Made by a program: the position numbers and the translations under genes
Notes under the pieces: generated by a model
What the model was told of the DNA's origin: nothing
The model's input: only the letters and a program-made list of their open reading frames with translations
The model's database searches: none
Shown: one piece after another, positions 45,614 to 55,514 of the stretch
How positions within the stretch are numbered: the stretch's first letter is position 1
Layout: each line of letters starts with the position of its first letter
Source of the DNA: Paracoccaceae bacterium
Lineage (GTDB): Bacteria > Pseudomonadota > Alphaproteobacteria > Rhodobacterales > Rhodobacteraceae
Reading direction: 5' to 3'
Assembly: GCA_016938875.1 (NCBI GenBank)
Contig: JAFGTV010000053.1
Coordinates: 186,001 to 250,000, forward strand
DNA: 64,000 nucleotides

Positions 45614-47275
45614 CTAGGCCGCCGCTTCACGATCCGCCAACAGGGCACGCGCCGCCCCCACATCGGGGGCCGTCTGCGCCTCGGCCGGCAGGCCGGCGGC
45701 GCGCAGCATCTCCATATGTTGGGGCCTTGGCCCGGCCAATGTCACCTGCATGCCCAGGCCCAGCGTCTTGCGGATAAAGCCTGTCAGGCTGTGCGCCCCG
45801 GTCATATCCAAAAGCGGCACATCGGCCAGATCCAGGATCAGGTGGCGGGGCCGCGCGGCAATCCGGTCCAGCACGTTTTCGATCACCGGGGCAGAGCCAA
45901 AGAAATAGGCCCCCGTCAGGCGCAGCACGACGGTCTGGCGGGTCTGGCCGCGATCCTCGGGGCGGGACTCGGTGTCGGTTTCGTCCATCATCGTGTCCAC
46001 ACCGCCCATCTGGGCCATGCGGTGCATGAACACCAGCGACCCCAGCGCCAGGCCGGTCACGATCGCCTCGGTCAGATCGCGCAGGACGGTCATGCCCAGT
46101 GTGGCCAGCAGCACCACGACCTCGGCGCGCGAGGTGCGCGCCAGCGTGACGATGGCCCGGATGTCGACCATGTGCAGTGCGACCGACACCAGCACCCCGG
46201 CCAGTGCGGCCAGCGGGATCGCACTGGCCAGGGGCGCCAGCAACAGCACCATCACCAACAGGGTCAGCGCGTGGATCATGCCCGCCACAGGGCCATGGGC
46301 GCCCGCGCGCACGTTGGTCGCGGTGCGCGCAATGGTGCCGGTCACGCAGAACCCGCCGAAACAGGCCGCGGCCATGTTCGCCACCCCCTGACCGACCAGT
46401 TCCGCGTTGGACCGGTGCCGACGCCCGGTCATCGAATCGGCCACCACCGCCGACAGCAGCGACTCGATCGCGCCCAGCAGGGTAAAGGCCATCGCGTCGG
46501 GCAGCACCGCGCGCACCTTGGCCAAGGTGAACGTGGGCAGCGCCGGGGTCGGCAACCCCGAGGCGATCCCGCCATAGGCGCTGCCGATGGTCGGTACCGG
46601 CAGTTTCAACAGCCACACCGTCAGACCCGCCAGCGCGATCGCCGCCAGCATGCCGGGAAACCGGGGCGCCACCCGGCGCAGCCCCAGGATCAGCCCGAAA
46701 CTGCCCAACCCCATCAACAAATCCAGGATCCCCAGCGTCGGCAGGGCGGACCACAGCGCGGGCAGTTTTTCCAACACCGGTCCGGGTTCCGGTCCGGCCA
46801 GCTCCAGCCCCAGAAACGGGCGCATCTGGCTGATCAGGATGATGACCCCGATCCCGGCGGTAAAGCCGACCGTGACAGGGTAGGGGATGTATTTCACGAA
46901 CCCGCCCAACCGCAGTGCCCCCGCCGCCATCAGCATCATGCCCGACAGGAACGTCGCCAGCGCCAGCCCGTCCAGCCCGTGGCGCTGCACGGTGGCCATC
47001 ACCAGGACGATGAAGGCGCCTGCCGGTCCACCGATCTGAAACCGGCTGCCGCCCAGCAGCGAAACCAGGAACCCGCCCACGATGGCGGTGATCAGCCCCC
47101 GATCCGGCGGCACCCCCGAGGCAATCGCGATCGCCAGCGACAGCGGCAGCGCCACCACCGCCACGGTCAGACCCGCGACCAGATCGGCGCGCAGGGCGCG
47201 CAGGCCATAGCCCTCTGCCATGACCGAGACGATCTTGGGCAGAAACTGGGTCGATGTAGGAACGGGCTGTTTCAT
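45614..47275 (-). CDS. SulP-family anion transporter with STAS domain
   Basis: This inner-membrane transporter has 553 residues: a SulP/SLC26 membrane core (about residues 20-410, 12-14 helices) with the conserved start Y-G-L-R-A-L-R-A-D-L-V-A-G-L and P-P-D-R-G-L, followed by a cytosolic STAS domain (about 440-545) with the D-L-A-D-V-P-L-L-D-M-T-G nucleotide-like loop. Substrates of this family include sulfate, bicarbonate and dicarboxylates; sequence alone does not decide. cysK is 4 kb away but not in the same operon. It converges on dat with a 4 bp gap. Confidence 0.93.
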   Translation of the reverse strand: MKQPVPTSTQFLPKIVSVMAEGYGLRALRADLVAGLTVAVVALPLSLAIAIASGVPPDRGLITAIVGGFLVSLLGGSRFQIGGPAGAFIVLVMATVQRHGLDGLALATFLSGMMLMAAGALRLGGFVKYIPYPVTVGFTAGIGVIILISQMRPFLGLELAGPEPGPVLEKLPALWSALPTLGILDLLMGLGSFGLILGLRRVAPRFPGMLAAIALAGLTVWLLKLPVPTIGSAYGGIASGLPTPALPTFTLAKVRAVLPDAMAFTLLGAIESLLSAVVADSMTGRRHRSNAELVGQGVANMAAACFGGFCVTGTIARTATNVRAGAHGPVAGMIHALTLLVMVLLLAPLASAIPLAALAGVLVSVALHMVDIRAIVTLARTSRAEVVVLLATLGMTVLRDLTEAIVTGLALGSLVFMHRMAQMGGVDTMMDETDTESRPEDRGQTRQTVVLRLTGAYFFGSAPVIENVLDRIAARPRHLILDLADVPLLDMTGAHSLTGFIRKTLGLGMQVTLAGPRPQHMEMLRAAGLPAEAQTAPDVGAARALLADREAAA

Positions 47276-47381
47276 GTCGCCCTTTGTGCCTCGCTGCCGC
47301 TGGCCGTGGGGGGGCCGGGCGGTCTGATCAAATAACTTCTACCCGGGGGATATGTCCCGGCGGTCCCGCGTCGCGCGGGCG

Positions 47382-47699
47382 TTACCCATCCCCGCCCCCC
47401 ACATTGCGGGCAAAGGCGTCCCGGAACGCGGCCTCTTTCTCGGGGTCGGCCGGGGTCTGGTTCTGGGCCTTCCAGTCGTCATAGGGCATGCCGTAGAACG
47501 CTGTGCGGGCGTCCTGCTTGGACATCTCGATACCACGCTCGGCGGCGGCCTCTTGCACCCAGCGGGACAGGCAGTTGCGGCAGAACCCGGCCAGGTTCAT
47601 CAGGTCGATGTTCTGCACATCGGGGCGGTCCTGCATCAGGTGCTGTTGCAGGCGACGAAAGGCGGCGGCCTCGATCTCGGTGCGGGTTTGCGCGTCCAT
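47382..47699 (-). CDS. DUF1244 protein
   Basis: The 105-residue protein consists of one DUF1244 domain. The family pattern R-R-L-x-x-H-L-x-x-x-x-D-V-Q-N-I-D-L-M-N-L-A-G-F-C-R-N-C-L is complete, with C40 and C43 as a C-x2-C pair that may bind metal. I know no function for the family; structures show a helical dimer. It lies 15 bp downstream of the N-formylglutamate amidohydrolase gene on the same strand, a frequent pairing in alphaproteobacteria. Confidence 0.93.
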   Translation of the reverse strand: MDAQTRTEIEAAAFRRLQQHLMQDRPDVQNIDLMNLAGFCRNCLSRWVQEAAAERGIEMSKQDARTAFYGMPYDDWKAQNQTPADPEKEAAFRDAFARNVGGGDG

Positions 47700-47714
47700 G
47701 TTTTGTGCTCCCTC

Positions 47715-48455
47715 TCAAAGTCCGGTTTCGGCCAAGACCTCTTGCAGGATCGGGGCCAGTCGGTCGGCCCAGGCGATCTGGTCCTGCGCCGTGGCGATCA
47801 CGTCGTTGCGCAGCTCGATCAACACGTTCGGACGGCCATGGGCGATTGCGTGCCGGTCCACCGCATCGCCGGGCAGGTGCCCGCCGTACGGCTCGTTCTC
47901 GCCCACGCACAGGTCGGGTTCCCGTCGCAGCCGGTCGATCAGCGGGCGCGCCAGCCGGTCGTCGGCGGCATGCAGGATGCCGATCTGCCAGGGCCGGTCG
48001 CCGCGTCCGTTCAGCCGGGGGGTGAAGCTGTGCATCGCGACCAGGACCGTATCGGCCCGCCGCGCGGCCAGTCGGGCCAGGGCCGCATGATAGGGGCGGT
48101 AAAAGGCTTCCAGCCGCCGTTCCACCTCGGCGTCATCGACGGCACGGTTGGCGGGGATCACGGTGCCATCGTAGAGCCGCATCACCAGCGTTGGGTCATC
48201 CTCGCCCCGGTTGGGGTCGATCACCAGGCGCGAAAAGTTCGATCGGATCAGAGGCGCATCCAGCCGTTCGGCAAGTCGCAGCGCAACCCCCGCAGCGCCC
48301 GGATCATAGGCAATGTGGCGCGCCATGTCGGCGGGGGGCAGGCCCAGGTCGCCGCCGTTGACGCTGGGCGGCACGGTGTTGGCGGCATGATCGCATGTCA
48401 CCAGCCAGCGCGCGCTGCGCCCTTCTTCGATCGTGTCGTAAGGCTGAAAGGTCAT
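47715..48455 (-). CDS. N-formylglutamate amidohydrolase family protein
   Basis: The 246-residue protein belongs to the N-formylglutamate amidohydrolase family (zinc hydrolases), which release formate and L-glutamate in histidine breakdown in some bacteria. Conserved points are T-C-D-H-A-A-N near 20, H-I-A-Y-D-x-G-A, S-R-L-V-I-D-P-N-R and a later A-M-H-S-F-T-P. No other hut gene is close, so the real substrate may be another N-acylated amino acid. Deacetylation of N-acetylglutamate would be of interest given dgcN-dgcA nearby, but this is speculation. GTG 48479 is an alternative start. Confidence 0.9.
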   Translation of the reverse strand: MTFQPYDTIEEGRSARWLVTCDHAANTVPPSVNGGDLGLPPADMARHIAYDPGAAGVALRLAERLDAPLIRSNFSRLVIDPNRGEDDPTLVMRLYDGTVIPANRAVDDAEVERRLEAFYRPYHAALARLAARRADTVLVAMHSFTPRLNGRGDRPWQIGILHAADDRLARPLIDRLRREPDLCVGENEPYGGHLPGDAVDRHAIAHGRPNVLIELRNDVIATAQDQIAWADRLAPILQEVLAETGL

Positions 48456-48512
48456 GGGGCTGTCATTTTCTTGGCTCACATCCCTTTACGGCAGGCGTGG
48501 CACCAGCGCCAG

Positions 48513-48541
48513 TTGTCAGCTTGTGGGGTTTCGTCTTAAAG
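48513..48541 (+). promoter_or_regulatory. Possible pyk promoter
   Basis: TTGTCA (48513-48518), 17 bp, TTAAAG (48536-48541). The -35 box is good and the -10 box weak. It lies about 50 bp before the pyk start. Confidence 0.4.
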
Positions 48542-48591
48542 AGGTGTCGGCGCGCGCCTTTCGCGCGGCCCAGGGCAATAGATGAGGCAGG

Positions 48592-50037
<1,446 letters not shown>

Positions 50038-50066
50038 TGGCGCAGTAGTCATTTTCGGGGGACGCC

Positions 50067-50291
50067 ATGCAGGCTGACCTGTTTTTGGTAATCGGGTGTT
50101 TCGTGGGTGTGCTGGCGGTGCCGGCGCTGCTCTCTGCCTTCTCCAGCGGAGAGCCACCCAGGGCCGCCGCGATCATGGTGCTGATCTCGGGTGGATTGGT
50201 CGCGCTTGCGGTGACGCAAAGTCCGCAGTCCTATACCATCGACCAGCTGCCCGATGTCTTTGCCCGGGTGGTCAACCGCTATATCAACTGA
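50067..50291 (+). CDS. Small membrane protein, unknown function
   Basis: A 74-residue protein with two hydrophobic helices (about 4-24 and 33-50) and a short polar C-terminus containing a Y-T-I-D-Q-L-P-D stretch. CGGGGGA before ATG 50067 can serve as ribosome site. I do not recognise a named domain. It sits between pyk and rpmI, 29 bp after pyk, in the same direction, and similar small proteins occur there in Rhodobacterales (from memory), which supports a real gene. Confidence 0.7.
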   Translation: MQADLFLVIGCFVGVLAVPALLSAFSSGEPPRAAAIMVLISGGLVALAVTQSPQSYTIDQLPDVFARVVNRYIN

Positions 50292-50301
50292 CGATTGGCC
50301 C

Positions 50302-50330
50302 TTGTCAGGGGCGCACGGGACGCATATACG
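50302..50330 (+). promoter_or_regulatory. Predicted sigma-70 promoter of rpmI-rplT
   Basis: TTGTCA (50302-50307), 17 bp spacer, TATACG (50325-50330), 76 bp before rpmI. Confidence 0.6.
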
Positions 50331-50406
50331 GCCCGTCTCAACCGCGTGACCGGCCCCAGTGGCATGCCGAGTCGCGCGTCAACCTCTCGCAAGACAGGAG
50401 ATGGAA

Positions 50407-50607
50407 ATGCCCAAGATGAAGACCAAGTCGAGCGCCAAGAAGCGCTTTAAGGTGACGGCGAAAGGCCGGGTCGTTGCAGGCCAGGCTGGCAAGCGCCACG
50501 GCATGATCAAGCGGACCACCAAGTTCATCCGTACTGCACGCGGCACGACCACGCTCTCGGCACCTGACGAGAAGCTGGCCAAGTCGTTCATGCCCTATTC
50601 GCGCTAA
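50407..50607 (+). CDS. rpmI: 50S ribosomal protein L35
   Basis: L35 is a small basic protein of the large ribosomal subunit. The 66 residues have the usual length and composition ([14 protein letters not shown] start, many Lys and Arg). An ATG frame opens further upstream, but ATG 50407 preceded by GGAG is the family start. rplT follows after 12 bp and they form the usual pair. infC, often upstream of this pair, is not present here. Confidence 0.98.
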   Translation: MPKMKTKSSAKKRFKVTAKGRVVAGQAGKRHGMIKRTTKFIRTARGTTTLSAPDEKLAKSFMPYSR

Positions 50608-50619
50608 GGAGCCTGATCC

Positions 50620-50982
50620 ATGTCCCGAGTCAAAGGTGGAACGACCACCCACGCCCGTCACAAGAAGGTCATCAAGGCAGCCAAGGGTTACTATGGCCGC
50701 CGCAGCAATGCCTTCCGCACCGCAACCCAGGCCGTCGACAAGGCCAACCAGTACGCGACCCGCGACCGCAAGAACCGCAAGCGCAACTTCCGCGCGCTGT
50801 GGATTCAGCGGATCAACGCCGCCGTCCGGTCCCATGACGAGGCGCTGACCTATTCGCGCTTTATCAACGGCCTGAACAGCGCCGGGATCGAGGTTGACCG
50901 CAAGGTTCTGGCCGATCTGGCCGTGAACGAGCCCGCGGCATTCGGTGCCATCGTCGAGAAAGCCAAGGCCGCGCTGGCGTAA
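50620..50982 (+). CDS. rplT: 50S ribosomal protein L20
   Basis: L20 binds 23S rRNA and is needed early in large-subunit assembly. The 120 residues have the typical basic N-terminal helix ([22 protein letters not shown]) and the globular C-terminal half. AAGGAG precedes the start. It is co-transcribed with rpmI and followed by a clear terminator at 51012-51041. Confidence 0.99.
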   Translation: MSRVKGGTTTHARHKKVIKAAKGYYGRRSNAFRTATQAVDKANQYATRDRKNRKRNFRALWIQRINAAVRSHDEALTYSRFINGLNSAGIEVDRKVLADLAVNEPAAFGAIVEKAKAALA

Positions 50983-51011
50983 GCCGCGCCCGCCTGATCG
51001 GCACAGGTTTG

Positions 51012-51041
51012 CCCCCGTCCGGGATACCGGGCGGGGGTTTT
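51012..51041 (+). terminator. Rho-independent terminator of rpmI-rplT
   Basis: CCCCCGTCCGG (51012-51022) pairs with CCGGGCGGGGG (51027-51037) with one G-T wobble around a GATA loop, then TTTT. It lies 30 bp after the rplT stop. Confidence 0.85.
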
Positions 51042-51089
51042 CCTTTGCCCGCCCCCGATACCGCGGCAACCGCGGTGGCGCGGCTCCAT

Positions 51090-51117
51090 TTGCAATCCCG
51101 GGGGGCTGTGCTATCGA
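51090..51117 (+). promoter_or_regulatory. Predicted promoter of pheS
   Basis: TTGCAA (51090-51095), 16 bp, TATCGA (51112-51117), 34 bp before the pheS ATG. Confidence 0.5.
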
Positions 51118-51150
51118 CACCGCCGAACGCTAGCGAAGGGGGTCCACGCG

Positions 51151-52224
51151 ATGGACGATCTGAGGCAAAAATACCTGGGCGCGATTGCCGGGGCCGCGGA
51201 TGAGGCCGCCCTGGAAGAGCTGCGCGTACAGGCCGTCGGCAAAAAGGGTGAGATCAGCCTGAAGATGCGCGAACTGGGCAAGATGAGCCCGGAGGAGCGC
51301 CAGATCATGGGCCCCCGCCTGAACGCCCTCAAGGATGAGATCAATTCGGCGCTTTCGGCGCAAAAGGCCGCCCTTGGCGATGCCGCGCTGAATGAACGGC
51401 TGCGGGCCGAATGGCTGGACGTGACCCTGCCGGGGCGCCCGCGCCCGCGTGGCACCATTCACCCCGTCAGCCAGGTCACCGAAGAGGTCACAGCGATCTT
51501 TGCCGACATGGGCTTTGCCGTGGCCGAGGGGCCGCAAATCGAAAGCGACTGGTTCAATTTCGACGCGCTGAACATCCCGCCCGAACACCCCGCGCGGCAG
51601 GAACACGACACGTTCTTCATGTCCCGGGCCGAGGGCGACGACCGCCCGCCGCATGTGCTGCGCACCCATACCAGCCCGGTGCAGATCCGCGCGATGCAGG
51701 ACCAGGGCGCGCCGATCCGCGTGATCGCGCCGGGCCGGGTCTATCGCTGCGACTACGACCAGACCCACACGCCGATGTTCCACCAGGTCGAGGGGCTGGC
51801 GATCGACCGCGATATCTCCATGGCCAACCTGAAATGGGTGCTCGAGGAGTTCTGCCGCGCGTTCTTCGAGGTGGACAATGTCGAGCTGCGCTTTCGCGCC
51901 TCGCATTTCCCGTTCACCGAACCCTCGGCCGAGGTCGATATCCGCTGTTCCTGGGACGGCGGCGCGCTGAAGCTGGGCGAAGGCGACGACTGGATGGAAA
52001 TCCTGGGGTCCGGCATGGTCCACCCCAAGGTGCTGAAGGCTGGCGGGATCGACCCCGACCAGTGGCAGGGCTTTGCCTTCGGCATGGGGATCGACCGACT
52101 GGCGATGCTGAAATACGGCATCCCCGATTTGCGCGCGTTCTTCGACAGCGACCTGCGGTGGCTGCGGCATTACGGGTTCAGCGCGCTGGACATGCCGACC
52201 CTGCATGGGGGGTTATCTAGGTAG
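51151..52224 (+). CDS. pheS: Phenylalanine--tRNA ligase subunit alpha
   Basis: PheS is the catalytic subunit of the alpha2-beta2 phenylalanyl-tRNA synthetase. The 357 residues have the N-terminal coiled coil that contacts tRNA (about 1-90), motif 1 around H-P-V-S-Q-V-T-E-E, motif 2 with H-T-S-P-V-Q-I-R and G-R-V-Y-R, F-H-Q-V-E-G, and motif 3 [11 protein letters not shown]. pheT normally follows at once. Here the two are separated by 829 bp with an opposite-strand gene, so they may no longer share one transcript. Confidence 0.98.
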   Translation: MDDLRQKYLGAIAGAADEAALEELRVQAVGKKGEISLKMRELGKMSPEERQIMGPRLNALKDEINSALSAQKAALGDAALNERLRAEWLDVTLPGRPRPRGTIHPVSQVTEEVTAIFADMGFAVAEGPQIESDWFNFDALNIPPEHPARQEHDTFFMSRAEGDDRPPHVLRTHTSPVQIRAMQDQGAPIRVIAPGRVYRCDYDQTHTPMFHQVEGLAIDRDISMANLKWVLEEFCRAFFEVDNVELRFRASHFPFTEPSAEVDIRCSWDGGALKLGEGDDWMEILGSGMVHPKVLKAGGIDPDQWQGFAFGMGIDRLAMLKYGIPDLRAFFDSDLRWLRHYGFSALDMPTLHGGLSR

Positions 52225-52244
52225 ACCCCCATTATCTGTCGCTT

Positions 52245-52781
52245 TCAGTGGAAGTCGAGCACCAGATCGGACCCAAACTCTAAACCGGCAACCCTGCAGG
52301 CGATCTTAAGCCGCTGAACCACCTGGGGTTCGGAAAGGTTCAGGTCAACATACCAGATGCCATCGACCTTTTCTGCATGACTCTCGGCTAGGTCAGGACT
52401 CTTCTTGTATAGATCTCTTGGATTCTTGGCGACTAGTCTCCTCCCCGGCGTCTCTTCTAAGGAAAGCCTCTCGAAGAAACCTGAGTCGCGAGCTTGAAGC
52501 GCTCGCAGGCAGGTCAGGTAAGCCGACCTCAGCGAACTCTCCTGAATTGGCTTCCCGAGAAGCGTGAAGTCATAGATGCCGGACGATCTACTCGACCGCT
52601 TTTTTGCGTCGCGCCTCGGCACATCTAATTGTTTAATGGTCATTTCTTGGCTTCCCGTGTTTGGGGGCGGTTGTTTCAAGCAGCGCTTGATTATGTCGTT
52701 CTCCGTTTCTTTGAAGCTCTTCCTCCGCGCTTCGATGAGTGCATTGGTTTCCGTATCGATCTCGATACTCTTAGTTTCCAT
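52245..52781 (-). CDS. SeqA-like DNA-binding protein (ribbon-helix-helix plus SeqA-type C-terminal domain)
   Basis: This 178-residue protein is not of the local type. Residues 4-36 (S-I-E-I-D, then two helices ending D-I-I-K-R-C-L-K) look like the SeqA oligomerisation domain. Residues 37-70 form a basic, polar linker. Residues 72-178 have L-R-A-L-Q-A-R-D near 92-99, R114-R115, and W143-Y-V-D-L-N148 followed by a long helix, in the order of the SeqA domain that binds hemimethylated GATC. E. coli SeqA has 181 residues. The likeness is from memory and no search was run. The codons AGG, AGA, CTA, TTA and ATA and lower GC (34/60 at 52441-52500, 30/60 at 52681-52740) point to transfer. ATG 52781 has AAGGAG 7 nt upstream. 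A DNA-binding role is likely, sequestration is inference. Confidence 0.65.
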   Translation of the reverse strand: METKSIEIDTETNALIEARRKSFKETENDIIKRCLKQPPPNTGSQEMTIKQLDVPRRDAKKRSSRSSGIYDFTLLGKPIQESSLRSAYLTCLRALQARDSGFFERLSLEETPGRRLVAKNPRDLYKKSPDLAESHAEKVDGIWYVDLNLSEPQVVQRLKIACRVAGLEFGSDLVLDFH

Positions 52782-52788
52782 GTCCCGA

Positions 52789-52794
52789 CTCCTT
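52789..52794 (-). promoter_or_regulatory. Ribosome binding site of the SeqA-like gene
   Basis: AAGGAG on the minus strand, 7 nt before ATG 52781. It decides between this start and an upstream frame that runs to 52904 through the hairpin repeat. Confidence 0.7.
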
Positions 52795-52844
52795 GCTTCC
52801 TTATTCCTTATAAGGAAGCTGCTTTCTAAGGGCAAGCAGCAAGC

Positions 52845-52909
52845 GTAGGGTGGGTGAAACCCACCGCCCGGCCAAAGACCCGGCAAAGGTGGGTTGTCAC
52901 CCACCCTAC
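52845..52909. repeat. REP-like compound hairpin repeat
   Basis: GTAGGGTGGGTG (52845-52856) and CACCCACCCTAC (52898-52909) are perfect 12 bp outer arms. Each arm can also fold alone: GGTGGGT-GAA-ACCCACC (52849-52865) and a similar partner near 52888-52905. Palindromic GTAGGGTGGG-type elements are frequent dispersed repeats in many proteobacteria. No transposase is inside, so this is not a complete insertion sequence. Confidence 0.75.
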
Positions 52910-53001
52910 ATATCCCGCCCGACCCGCCCCCCCCACGGGCCGGGCGCTGCCGGTCTTTCTCCGAACGGCGGGGTGGCCGCCCCCTTCCCCCCCGTCCCCC
53001 T

Positions 53002-53031
53002 TTGGGCTAGACACGCGCGCAACCCGATACC
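53002..53031 (+). promoter_or_regulatory. Possible separate promoter of pheT
   Basis: TTGGGC (53002-53007), 18 bp, GATACC (53026-53031), 22 bp before the pheT ATG. It is weak, but pheT would need its own promoter after the insert. The stretch 52910-53001 shows only C/G-rich sequence. Confidence 0.35.
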
Positions 53032-53053
53032 CCATGCACAGGCGTCCGTTCCG

Positions 53054-55453
53054 ATGAAATTCACCCTCTCCTGGCTGAAGGACCACCTCGACACCGAGGC
53101 GTCCCTCGATGACATCCTTTATGCGCTGACCGACCTGGGGCTGGAGGTCGAGGGGGTCGAGAACCCCGCGATGAAGCTGGCCGAGTTCACCATCGGCAAG
53201 GTGCTGAAGGCCGAGCAGCATCCCGATGCCGACCGTCTGCGGGTCTGCCAGGTCGCCACCGCGCAAGGCGAACAACAGATCATCTGCGGCGCGCCCAACG
53301 CGCGCGAGGGCATCACGGTCGTCGTCGCCTTGCCTGGCACCTATATTCCCGGCATCGACACGATCATCCAGGTCGGCAAGATCCGCGGGATCGAAAGCCA
53401 CGGCATGATGTGTTCGGAACGCGAGATGGAACTCAGCGACGAACATGACGGCATCATCGAACTGCCCAGCGGCGAGGTCGGTCAGAGCTTTGCCGACTGG
53501 CTGGCCGCAAACGAGCCTGCCAAGGTCGACCCGGTGATCGAGATCGCCATCACCCCCAACCGCCCCGACGCGCTGGGCATTCACGGCATCGCGCGCGATC
53601 TGGCGACGCGCGGTCTGGGCACGTTGAAACCCGTGGCGGCGGACCCGGTGGCGGGCACCTTCCCCTGTCCGATCCCCGTCACCATTGACCCCGAAACGCA
53701 GGCCCGCGCCTGTCCGGTCTTTTGTGGCCGTGTCATCAAGGGTGTGAAAAACGGCCCCAGCCCGGCGTGGTTGCAGGACCGGCTGCGCGCCATCGGGTTG
53801 CGGCCGATTTCGGCGCTGGTCGATATCACCAACTTCTTTACCTATGACATGAACCGCCCCTTGCACGTCTTTGACGCCGACAAGGTGCGGGGCGGTTTGC
53901 GGGTGCATGCGGCGGCGGGGGGCGAAACCTTCCTTGCGCTGGATGACAAGGAATATGTGATCGAACCCGGCATGACGGTGATTTCCGACGATACCGGCGT
54001 CGAGAGTCTGGCCGGGGTCATGGGCGGGCTGTCCACGGGCTGCACCGCCGAAACGGTCAATGTCTTTCTCGAGGCGGCCTATTTCGATCCGATCCGCACC
54101 GCGATGACGGGCCGCGCGCTCAAGATCAATTCCGACGCGCGCTATCGGTTCGAGCGCGGGATCGATCCCGAATGGACCCCCCACGGGATCGAGGCCGCGA
54201 CCCGGATGATCCTGGATCTGTGCGGCGGCACCCCGTCCGAGGTGGTCGTCGCGGGTCAGGTCCCCGATACCGCGCGGGCCTATCGGCTGGACACCGACCG
54301 GGTGCAATCGCTGGTCGGGATGGACATCCCCGCCGACACCCAGCGCGCCACTTTGACCGCGCTGGGCTTTCGGCTGGAGGGGGACATGGCCCATGTGCCG
54401 TCCTGGCGTCCCGATGTGTTGGGCGAGGCCGACCTGGTCGAAGAGGTCGCCCGCGTGGCGTCCCTGACCAAGCTGGTGGGCAAGCCGATGCGGCGCACAC
54501 ATGTCGGCGTGCCCACCGGCATCCTGACCCCCCTGCAACGGCGCGAGGCCGCCGCGCGGCGCACCTGTGCGGCGCTGGGCTATAACGAATGCGTCACCTA
54601 TTCCTTTGTCGATCAGGCCAGTGCGGCACTGTTCGGTGGCGGCGATGCGGCGGCGATGCTGGACAACCCGATCTCCAGCGAGATGAGCCATATGCGCCCC
54701 GACCTGCTGCCCGGCCTGCTGCAGGCCGCGGCGCGCAACCAGGCGCGCGGCTTCATGGACCTGGCGCTGTTCGAGGTGGGGCCGGCCTTTCACGGGGCGG
54801 AACCGGGCGAGCAGCACCTTCAGGTGGCGGGTCTATTGGTCGGGGCGGCGGCGCCGCGCGATCCCCACGGGTCGCGTCGCGGGGTCGATGTGTTCGACGC
54901 CAAGGCCGACGCCGAGGCCGTTCTGGCCGCCATCGGTGCGCCGGCCAAGGCGCAGATCCTGCGCGACGCGCCCGCATGGTGGCATCCGGGCCGCTCGGGC
55001 CGGATCTGCCTGGGCCCGAAAAAGGTGATGGCCGTGTTTGGCGAGCTGCACCCCAAGGTGCTGGCCGCGATGGATGTCAAAGGGCCCGCGATGGCCTTTA
55101 GCGTCTACCTGGAAGAGCCGCCCCTGCCGCGGCGCAAGTCCACCACGCGCCCGGCGCTGGCGACCAGCGATTTGCAGGCGGTGGAGCGCGATTTCGCCTT
55201 TGTGCTGGGCACCGAGGTCGAGGCGGTGAATGTCGTCAACGCGGCCCTTGGCGCCGACAAGGCGCTGATCGAAGAGGTCCGCGTATTCGATGAATTCATC
55301 GGCGGCGCGCTGGGCGAGGGAAAGAAATCCTTGGCCATCACGGTGCGGATTCAACCCCTCGACAAGACCCTGACCGAGGAAGAGATCGCCGCCGTCGCCG
55401 CCAAGATCGTCGCAAAGGTCACCAAGGCCACCGGCGCCGCCCTGCGCGGCTAA
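53054..55453 (+). CDS. pheT: Phenylalanine--tRNA ligase subunit beta
   Basis: PheT is the large editing and tRNA-binding subunit, 799 residues from ATG 53054 (M-K-F-T-L-S-W-L-K). The domains in order are the N-terminal B1 part, an EMAP-like tRNA-binding domain (about 40-155), the B3/B4 editing domain (about 210-395), B5 (about 400-475), the catalytic-like core, and the C-terminal anticodon-binding ferredoxin-fold domain (about 705-799). The length is normal and intact. A longer frame from 52850 reads through the hairpin repeat and is not used. The gene lies 829 bp after pheS instead of directly behind it. Confidence 0.98.
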   Translation: MKFTLSWLKDHLDTEASLDDILYALTDLGLEVEGVENPAMKLAEFTIGKVLKAEQHPDADRLRVCQVATAQGEQQIICGAPNAREGITVVVALPGTYIPGIDTIIQVGKIRGIESHGMMCSEREMELSDEHDGIIELPSGEVGQSFADWLAANEPAKVDPVIEIAITPNRPDALGIHGIARDLATRGLGTLKPVAADPVAGTFPCPIPVTIDPETQARACPVFCGRVIKGVKNGPSPAWLQDRLRAIGLRPISALVDITNFFTYDMNRPLHVFDADKVRGGLRVHAAAGGETFLALDDKEYVIEPGMTVISDDTGVESLAGVMGGLSTGCTAETVNVFLEAAYFDPIRTAMTGRALKINSDARYRFERGIDPEWTPHGIEAATRMILDLCGGTPSEVVVAGQVPDTARAYRLDTDRVQSLVGMDIPADTQRATLTALGFRLEGDMAHVPSWRPDVLGEADLVEEVARVASLTKLVGKPMRRTHVGVPTGILTPLQRREAAARRTCAALGYNECVTYSFVDQASAALFGGGDAAAMLDNPISSEMSHMRPDLLPGLLQAAARNQARGFMDLALFEVGPAFHGAEPGEQHLQVAGLLVGAAAPRDPHGSRRGVDVFDAKADAEAVLAAIGAPAKAQILRDAPAWWHPGRSGRICLGPKKVMAVFGELHPKVLAAMDVKGPAMAFSVYLEEPPLPRRKSTTRPALATSDLQAVERDFAFVLGTEVEAVNVVNAALGADKALIEEVRVFDEFIGGALGEGKKSLAITVRIQPLDKTLTEEEIAAVAAKIVAKVTKATGAALRG

Positions 55454-55514
55454 GGCTTGGCGGGACCGGGCCGGGACGGCATACTCTGCCCCGGCAGGAC
55501 GCAAGGGAGCGCGC

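Noticed and set aside
52209-52240. Short TTATCT repeat at the pheS end as a target-site duplication
   Set aside because: Six bases recurring close together is expected by chance and the second copy is not at the far end of the insert.
52245-52781. Antitoxin of a toxin-antitoxin pair, because of the RHH N-terminus
   Set aside because: No toxin-sized partner gene is adjacent, and the large structured C-terminal domain is unlike RHH antitoxins.
52845-52909. The 12 bp inverted repeats as ends of an insertion sequence
   Set aside because: Only 41 bp lie between the arms and no transposase or target duplication is visible; a REP-like repeat explains it better.
52826-54817. A 663-codon minus-strand frame opposite pheT
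   Set aside because: It is a shadow frame of pheT with antisense-type composition; it also begins and ends without reasonable signals.
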